Source: Bacteroidia bacterium
Lineage (GTDB): Bacteria; Bacteroidota; Bacteroidia; Chitinophagales; Chitinophagaceae
Length of the DNA: 64,000 nt
Direction of reading: 5' to 3'
Assembly: GCA_030426665.1 (NCBI GenBank)
Contig: JAUHYD010000010.1
Span: 123,115-187,114, forward strand
In this document: positions 57,884-64,000 of the stretch, piece by piece
How positions within the stretch are numbered: the stretch's first letter is position 1
Layout: every line of letters begins with the position of its first letter
The notes under the pieces: model-generated
The model's input: only the letters and a program-made list of their open reading frames with translations
Told to the model about the DNA's origin: nothing
Database searches by the model: none
Translations under genes and position numbers: made by a program

Positions 57884-59332
57884 CTACACTTTTGCTTCAA
57901 TTTCTTTTTCAATATACTGAACTACCCAATCGGTATTTTCAAGCTCGAGGATTTGCCTGAGAATTTTCCCTTCAGCAATTAATGACAACTCATTTATTGT
58001 GTTTACAATTCTTTTTTTGCATGACTTTAGTTCGCCTACTGTCTTTTGGGAAACCTTAATATTTCTTTTCCAATCCCCAAAATATTTAATTCCTTCCAAT
58101 ACAGCATATAAAGACGGTAAAACTATTATTAAAAACATCAAAATAGGCAAAACCAATTTGATATATAAAGTAGAAGGATTCAAAATGTGTTTAAATTCTA
58201 AAAACTCCAATACAAACTTAAAAATTACAGCAACAAAAAATGCAACCTTGACAATACTTAGAAAAACGTGTATGACTTTTTCTTTTTGTTTAAACCTATG
58301 AATCCTTTTCTTTTCATGGTAAGCAACTTGCTCCTCTGCAAGACACCATAACATTCTTTTAGCGTTTTGAAAGCTATCAATTTTAGATATCGATTTCGCT
58401 AATTGCCTTTCTATTTCAAGTATTTTCCGAAAATTGATTGACACACTTTCGTCAGTAATATCAACTTTAGATAAAGGTGTAATTGGGATTTTTGCACTTT
58501 TAAACCATATCAAACTTCTCAAATACTCGGCCTCCCTTCTACTCTCTAAGAATCTATGCTTCCATTTGTTTGCGAAGAATACCAAAAGTACAAAAGAGAG
58601 CAACAGAAAAAATATTTCAAATATTGCAAAAACAAATTTTAATGAATGCAAAATATCATGTTCGTCATTTTGGCTTTCGTGAAAAAACAACAAAGCAGAG
58701 GCAAAACAAATTACTGCCAAAACACCGGTAACTAGCCCTGTAAGCCATATTGGCTCAAAGAATCGGTTTTTGAATTTTACCGCTTGAGTATCCAACTTTC
58801 TGAATAATTCATCAGCCTCATCTACTAACATATCCGTTCCCCTGACAGCATTAATAATGTGTACCTCCTTTCCTTGAGAACGAGCATATGCCACTATATC
58901 TCCGGTACCGCCTAAGCCCGCTGCTGGCTCTCCATCCCAAACGGCAAGAACTATATCAGATTCATCAACAATCTTTTTACCAACATCAAAGTAGGCTTCA
59001 TTTCTTTGTTCCTGATTTCGAGGAATGGCATCAGAATATACCTCATACCCTCCTGGATTACCAGTCAATAGCTTTTCAAATTCGCTACGTTCTGTCGCTC
59101 TTTTAAAGTCTTTTTTATACTCATTAATATCAAATGGAACCATTATTCTTAAAGGAGCCCCGATTTTTGATACTTCCTTTGCAAATATTGTATCTGCACC
59201 TGTAGCTAACGCTGTGATGCCCAACAAATTCTTATCAAACTCCTGAAAGTAGAGCAAACTAAAGTATATACTCTTACCAACTTCTGAGATATCAAATAAA
59301 TCCCTATGCCCGGTAATGCCAATCTTTAACAT
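57884..59332 (-). CDS. SLOG-like nucleotide-sensor domain fused to a multi-TM (SLATT-like) region
   Basis: N-term MLKIGITGHRDL...ALATGADTIFAKEV...VLAVWDGEPAAGLGGTGDIVAYARSQGKEVHIINA; then hydrophobic pairs LTGLVTGVLAVICFASALLFF / IFEIFFLLLSFVLLVFFA and a second pair near the C-term. Confidence 0.7.
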   Translation of the reverse strand: MLKIGITGHRDLFDISEVGKSIYFSLLYFQEFDKNLLGITALATGADTIFAKEVSKIGAPLRIMVPFDINEYKKDFKRATERSEFEKLLTGNPGGYEVYSDAIPRNQEQRNEAYFDVGKKIVDESDIVLAVWDGEPAAGLGGTGDIVAYARSQGKEVHIINAVRGTDMLVDEADELFRKLDTQAVKFKNRFFEPIWLTGLVTGVLAVICFASALLFFHESQNDEHDILHSLKFVFAIFEIFFLLLSFVLLVFFANKWKHRFLESRREAEYLRSLIWFKSAKIPITPLSKVDITDESVSINFRKILEIERQLAKSISKIDSFQNAKRMLWCLAEEQVAYHEKKRIHRFKQKEKVIHVFLSIVKVAFFVAVIFKFVLEFLEFKHILNPSTLYIKLVLPILMFLIIVLPSLYAVLEGIKYFGDWKRNIKVSQKTVGELKSCKKRIVNTINELSLIAEGKILRQILELENTDWVVQYIEKEIEAKV

Positions 59333-59397
59333 AACAGAGATGTTTTACAGTAAATGAACATAAATCAATACACAGATAATAATTTCTGTTATTAACA

Positions 59398-60546
59398 CTA
59401 ATACTTTGTTGCATTTTTCCAATAATGACGATACTCTGCTGCAAAATCCGAAAAAGCATCATCTTTACTGTCAGATGCTGAAAACTGCAAATACCAATCA
59501 TTATGTTTGAGAGACTTAAAGTACGGATTTATTCTAATAACCCCTCCTGAATCATTGGGATCATCTGTTGCGGCTATATCGCCATCAATCAATAACCCGA
59601 TTAATGGTGGAACATTATCTGCAAAACGAACTTCAACATTTTTATTTTTAAACATTGCCGTATCGTTCTGAATTATTGAAAGTACTCCACCTATAGAGTT
59701 TGCATATGATTGCATTCTTTTGTTAATATTCCTAACAACGAAGGAATCAGGGCTATTAGGGCTAAGTAATAACAGTCTTATTTTGACACCTCTTTCTAAG
59801 GCATCTCTCAAATACTCCCGATGAATCTCTATTGTCGTCCTTAAAGTAATACCAGATACAAAAATTTCTCGTTTTGCTTTCATATATAACTCAATAGGTG
59901 GAGTCATATTATACTTACCTTCCCATTTCCTTGCTTCTATGTCTGTAAATCCGGATAATTTAATGGCATCTACGAGCCGAATCCCCCTAGGGTTTGTCTT
60001 ATTTACAACAGAATAATCCCTCAATATTGGTATTCCCAAACTTATGAAAAGCACAATACTCAACACAGTATACGTTAGTAAAGAACCGTGTATTATCTTT
60101 TTAGTTTTTATTACTCGAGTAGAAAAGGGTGGTATCGGTAGGCCTTTTACATGATTTGCCAATTGTTCAAAATACTGCTCTCCTCTGTAAAGAAATGCAT
60201 CAAACCATTGAGATGTAGACAAGTAAAGTTGAAGCCCTTTTGACAAGGCAATATTTTCAACCCTAAACACTATTATTTTCTTTCTGAAATTAGAAGCGTT
60301 GTCAATTTCATTCCTCACATTATCTGAAGCGTTTGAGTGCTTTGTCAGAATTAATACCACTACATCCGACCTTTCAATCCCATGAATGATCTCCTCCGCG
60401 TATTTACTACCCGGAGGAATATCTCGTTTATCTATAAAACAATTGATCTCATTCTCTTCAAAATACTTAACTAATTGTTTCGCCAAAACCTCATCCTTTC
60501 TGGCATAGCTTACAAATACATTGATTATTTTCGGTACATCTTTCAT
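59398..60546 (-). CDS. TIR-domain protein with TM helix and C-terminal PLD-like region
   Basis: NVFVSYARKDEVLAKQLVKYFEENEINCFIDKRDIPPGSKYAEEIIHGIERSDVVVLILTKHSNAS (TIR); TM LLTYTVLSIVLFISLGIPIL; C-term IFVSGITLRTTIEIHREYLRDALERGVKIRLLLLSPNS. Alternative upstream start at 60570. Confidence 0.75.
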   Translation of the reverse strand: MKDVPKIINVFVSYARKDEVLAKQLVKYFEENEINCFIDKRDIPPGSKYAEEIIHGIERSDVVVLILTKHSNASDNVRNEIDNASNFRKKIIVFRVENIALSKGLQLYLSTSQWFDAFLYRGEQYFEQLANHVKGLPIPPFSTRVIKTKKIIHGSLLTYTVLSIVLFISLGIPILRDYSVVNKTNPRGIRLVDAIKLSGFTDIEARKWEGKYNMTPPIELYMKAKREIFVSGITLRTTIEIHREYLRDALERGVKIRLLLLSPNSPDSFVVRNINKRMQSYANSIGGVLSIIQNDTAMFKNKNVEVRFADNVPPLIGLLIDGDIAATDDPNDSGGVIRINPYFKSLKHNDWYLQFSASDSKDDAFSDFAAEYRHYWKNATKY

Positions 60547-60989
60547 AAGAAAAAACAAAAAAGTATACAAAATTCAGAAGTGCAATTTAATACATATTTT
60601 CATTATGCTTATGGTTGCACCTAAATTCTATTGCCGCTTTTTGGTCTTGGTTTGTAACAAGTTTCAATAGCAAACATTATGGCAACAGAAAATAGGTAGA
60701 GACACTAAACCTGAGTATTATTTAACAATTCTTCAATAGGCACTGAGATGGTTTATGTTAATCAGAAAAACCACAATTGGTGTAATTATACAAAAACAGC
60801 ATAAATATGACGTTTGATGTATTTTTCACCAAAGCAATTGATTAGAATAGATGAAAACACAAATACTTTCGTGTGCTATTATTCATTATATTTAATTCTG
60901 TTCATACCCCCATTATTAAATATGGATATGTGCTGGTGTTGTAGTTTCCTGTTGCCGGAACTTTTTTAAACCTGTTTTGTTATAACATC

Positions 60990-63900
60990 ATGAACTATTA
61001 CAAAATATTCTTAGCCTCCTCTTCTGAGCTCAAAGCAGAGAGAAACGAATTTGTAGCAGGTATTCACAATCTGAACAAAGACCTAAGGGAAAAAGGTGTA
61101 GCCTTAGAAGTGGAATGGTGGGAAGATGTAGATGATGCTTTCAATACAAGCTGCAAACAGGACGACTACAATGAGTACCTGAAACTGTGCCATTTTTTCG
61201 TGATGTTGATATGGACTAAAGTGGGTAAGTTTTCTAATATAGAATATGACCTTGCTCGCAGCCTGAATAATCAAAACAACTTGCCGAGAGTTTATGTGTA
61301 TGAAAAAACTACTCCCAAAGATGGTGTTACCGATACAGATAAATACAGTAAGCAGGCATTTATGGATAAGCTAATGCTTTCTGGTCACCAACAGTTCCCG
61401 ACACAATTTGAGAGTATGGACACCGTGATAGGAAAGTTTAAAGAAAATGTTAAGCGGCTCTTTGCTGACTCATACCAATTGCAGTTTCAGCATGCATCTA
61501 CCGCTATGTTACTTTCCCCAACGGGTGTGAGTAGTCCCGAAGAATTTATGGGACGAAAAGAAGAGCTAAATACCATAGCTAAAAGGCTGACCGAAGGGCA
61601 GCGGCTGATGCTGATAAATGCAGAGGGTGGAATTGGCAAAACAACACTTGCTGCCCGATACTGGAAGGACACAGAAACGAAGTATAAAAGCCATGCATGG
61701 TTGTATTGTGAGGAAGGAATCATGAATGCGCTAAAAAGCCTCGCACCCGGCATCGGTATTGACCTTGCTGTTTATGATACGGAGCACGAGCAACAACATG
61801 CTTTAAGAATTGCACTCAGCAAATTGCAAGATGGCTTTCTGCTGGTGCTGGACAATGCAAACGACCCGGACGATGTAATTGCATTTCGGGAAGCATTTGA
61901 AGGGTGGCAATGGCATGTATTAATTACCAGCCGTTGTAATGGAATACTCCCAAAGAACGAAGAATTGCCGATAGAACATTTGCCACCGGAGTTGGCTGCT
62001 GAGTTATTTACAAAGTACTATAATGAACCGGATAACCCTGCTTTCTCTTCGCTATTAAGCAGACTCTTAGAAGCCATCAGGTACAATACATTGCTGGTAG
62101 AGGTTTTTTCTAAAAACATGGCAGAAGCGAGCCAAATGGCATACGCACCGCTGAACATGAAAACGTTTCTGGAACTGCTGGAAAAAGAGGGACTACACTT
62201 AGCAAATAATAGTTTTGAGGTAAAGAGTGAATATGGCACAAAGCGCAAAGCTGCGACGACTGATGAAATACTGAATGTATTATATGACTTTACAAAACTA
62301 AAGGAAGCAGAAAGTACCGCACTACTGAACATAAGTCTGTTGCCAGCAGTACCCTATAGATTACCTTTTCTGATAAGCCTGTTTGCGACCGTGGAAACCG
62401 AAAGAGACTATAAGAACACAATAAAAGCACTTGTAAAAACCGGCTGGCTCAGTACATCAGAAGACACCTACAGGCTAAGCCCCGTGATACAAAAGCTATT
62501 GCTAAACAAACATGCCACAACGCTTGGCAGCGATGCCTTGCCACTACTCGGACGATTAAACACCAAGCTGGAAAATGACGCATATAATCTGCTACACATT
62601 TCTCTCGCTGATGCAAAACCCTATACTGAACTCGCAACTGAGCTATACAAATGCTTGCAGAAAGACCCGAATAAAGAGTTAGCGACCTACTTACTCTCCG
62701 TAGCTATCTATTACAAAGGTATTGGTGATTTGGTGGGCGAGAAGAAATGTCTCGAGTACTTTCAGGAGGTATGCAGGTCATTATGTGGCATAGACGTCAC
62801 GTCCTTATCATACAAATATGGGTTGGCGGTTTCGTATTGTAAATTAGGAGACGTATATCAAGCAAAAGGTGATTGGAACTTGGCTTTGGAAAATTATCAG
62901 GAATACAACAGATTGGAAAAGGAGGTTTCGGATAGCAGTCCTGATACTTTGGAATACAAATATGGGTTGGCGATTTCGTATGGAAAATTAGGAGGCGTAT
63001 ATGAAGCTAAAGGAGATTGGGACACGGCTTTGGAAAATTATCAGGAATACAACAGATTGGTAAAGGAGGTTTCGGCAAGCAGTCCTGATACTTTGGAATA
63101 CAAATATGGGTTGGCGATTTCGTATGAAAAATTAGGAGGCGTATATCATCAAGCTAAAGGTGATTGGGACACGGCTTTGGAAAATTATCAGGAATACAAC
63201 AGATTGGTAAAGGAGGTTTCGGCAAGCAGTCCTGATACATTAGCATACAAATATGTGTTGGCGATTTCGTATTCTAGATTAGGAGGCGTATTTGAAGCTA
63301 AAGGAGATTGGGACACGGCTTTGGAAAATTATCAGGAATGCAACAGATTGGAAAAGGAGGTTTCGGATAGCAGTCCTGATACTTTGGAATACAAAAATGG
63401 GTTGGCGATTTCGTATCAAAATTTAGGAAACGTATATGAAGCTAAAGGAAGTTGGGATATGGCTTTGGAAAATTATCAGAAATTCAACAGATTGGTAAAG
63501 GAGGTTTCGGCAAGCAGTCCTGATACATTAGCATACAAAAATGTGTTGGCGATTTCTTATTTAAAATTAGGAAACGTATATAAAGTTAAAGGAGATTGGG
63601 ACACGGCTTTGGAAAATTATCAGCAAGACTTAAAAATATCTAAAGACATTTCGGATAGCAGTCCTGATACTTTGGAATACAAAAATGGGTTGGCGATTTC
63701 TTATCAAAATTTAGGAGGCGTATATGAAGCTAAAGGAGATTGGGACACGGCTTTGGAAAATTATCAGGAATACAACAGATTAATAAAGGAGGTTTCGGCA
63801 AGCAGTCCTGATACATTAGCATACAAAAATGGGTTGGCGAGTTCTTATCAAAATTTAGGAGCCGTATATGAAACTAAAGGAGATTGGGACACGGCTTTGG

Positions 63901-64000
63901 AAAATTATCAGCAAGAATTAAAAATATCTAAAGACATTTCGGATAGCAGTCCTGATACTTTGGAATACAAAAATGGGTTGGCGATTTCTTATCAGAATTT
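60990..64000 (+). CDS. STAND-type NTPase with DUF4062-like N-terminus and TPR array, truncated by the window end
   Basis: ATG at 60990: MNYYKIFLASSSELKAERNEFVAGIHNLNKDLREKGVALEVEWWED...; FMGRKEELNTIAKRL; P-loop LINAEGGIGKTTLA; GFLLVLDNANDPDD; then TPRs. Open to base 64000, so missing from the track. Confidence 0.88.
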   Translation, partial: MNYYKIFLASSSELKAERNEFVAGIHNLNKDLREKGVALEVEWWEDVDDAFNTSCKQDDYNEYLKLCHFFVMLIWTKVGKFSNIEYDLARSLNNQNNLPRVYVYEKTTPKDGVTDTDKYSKQAFMDKLMLSGHQQFPTQFESMDTVIGKFKENVKRLFADSYQLQFQHASTAMLLSPTGVSSPEEFMGRKEELNTIAKRLTEGQRLMLINAEGGIGKTTLAARYWKDTETKYKSHAWLYCEEGIMNALKSLAPGIGIDLAVYDTEHEQQHALRIALSKLQDGFLLVLDNANDPDDVIAFREAFEGWQWHVLITSRCNGILPKNEELPIEHLPPELAAELFTKYYNEPDNPAFSSLLSRLLEAIRYNTLLVEVFSKNMAEASQMAYAPLNMKTFLELLEKEGLHLANNSFEVKSEYGTKRKAATTDEILNVLYDFTKLKEAESTALLNISLLPAVPYRLPFLISLFATVETERDYKNTIKALVKTGWLSTSEDTYRLSPVIQKLLLNKHATTLGSDALPLLGRLNTKLENDAYNLLHISLADAKPYTELATELYKCLQKDPNKELATYLLSVAIYYKGIGDLVGEKKCLEYFQEVCRSLCGIDVTSLSYKYGLAVSYCKLGDVYQAKGDWNLALENYQEYNRLEKEVSDSSPDTLEYKYGLAISYGKLGGVYEAKGDWDTALENYQEYNRLVKEVSASSPDTLEYKYGLAISYEKLGGVYHQAKGDWDTALENYQEYNRLVKEVSASSPDTLAYKYVLAISYSRLGGVFEAKGDWDTALENYQECNRLEKEVSDSSPDTLEYKNGLAISYQNLGNVYEAKGSWDMALENYQKFNRLVKEVSASSPDTLAYKNVLAISYLKLGNVYKVKGDWDTALENYQQDLKISKDISDSSPDTLEYKNGLAISYQNLGGVYEAKGDWDTALENYQEYNRLIKEVSASSPDTLAYKNGLASSYQNLGAVYETKGDWDTALENYQQELKISKDISDSSPDTLEYKNGLAISYQN
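62812..64000 (+). repeat. Near-identical TPR units of 48 codons (144 bp), 8 complete plus a partial
   Basis: YKYGLAISYGKLGGVYEAKGDWDTALENYQEYNRLVKEVSASSPDTLE repeated; ALENYQ anchor (TTG codon) at 62886, 63030, 63177, 63321 etc.; one unit has one extra codon (GVYHQAKGDW). Confidence 0.92.

Noticed and set aside
60571-60989. Divergent intergenic region examined for a retron-like ncRNA or tRNA
   Set aside because: No convincing long stem-loop, tRNA cloverleaf or reverse transcriptase gene seen by eye; a covariance-model scan would be needed.
62812-64000. Regularly spaced direct repeats considered as a CRISPR-like array
   Set aside because: The whole 144 bp unit is repeated in frame and encodes TPRs; there are no unique spacers.

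Overview
AT-moderate Bacteroidetes-type chromosome segment (Chitinophagaceae-like by gene content; inference only). About 22.5 kb at the left is one uninterrupted minus-strand ORF (start 22543, no stop before base 1, about 7,514 codons). The supplied ORF track misses it because it runs off the window. It encodes a giant secreted mosaic protein: signal peptide, Gly-rich domain, GEVED-like domain, two beta-helix-like modules, then two different repeat arrays. Both arrays are organised as five-unit higher-order repeats, with periods of exactly 1374 bp and 1332 bp. Five more secreted repeat proteins with Big2-like repeats and T9SS-type C-terminal domains lie at 27.3-34.3 kb (minus) and 45.5-57.7 kb (plus, one of 3173 aa). 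Between them are ordinary genes: ftsE-like ABC ATPase, dnaK, SCO-family, DMT transporter, rpoD, acyl-CoA dehydrogenase, ispD, Bax-inhibitor-1 family and a GT2 fusion. The right end (57.9-64 kb) looks like a conflict/defence locus: a SLOG-like + multi-TM (SLATT-like) protein, a TIR + TM + PLD-like protein, and a divergent STAND-type NTPase with near-identical TPRs that runs off the window. No tRNA, rRNA, CRISPR array or transposase was recognised.
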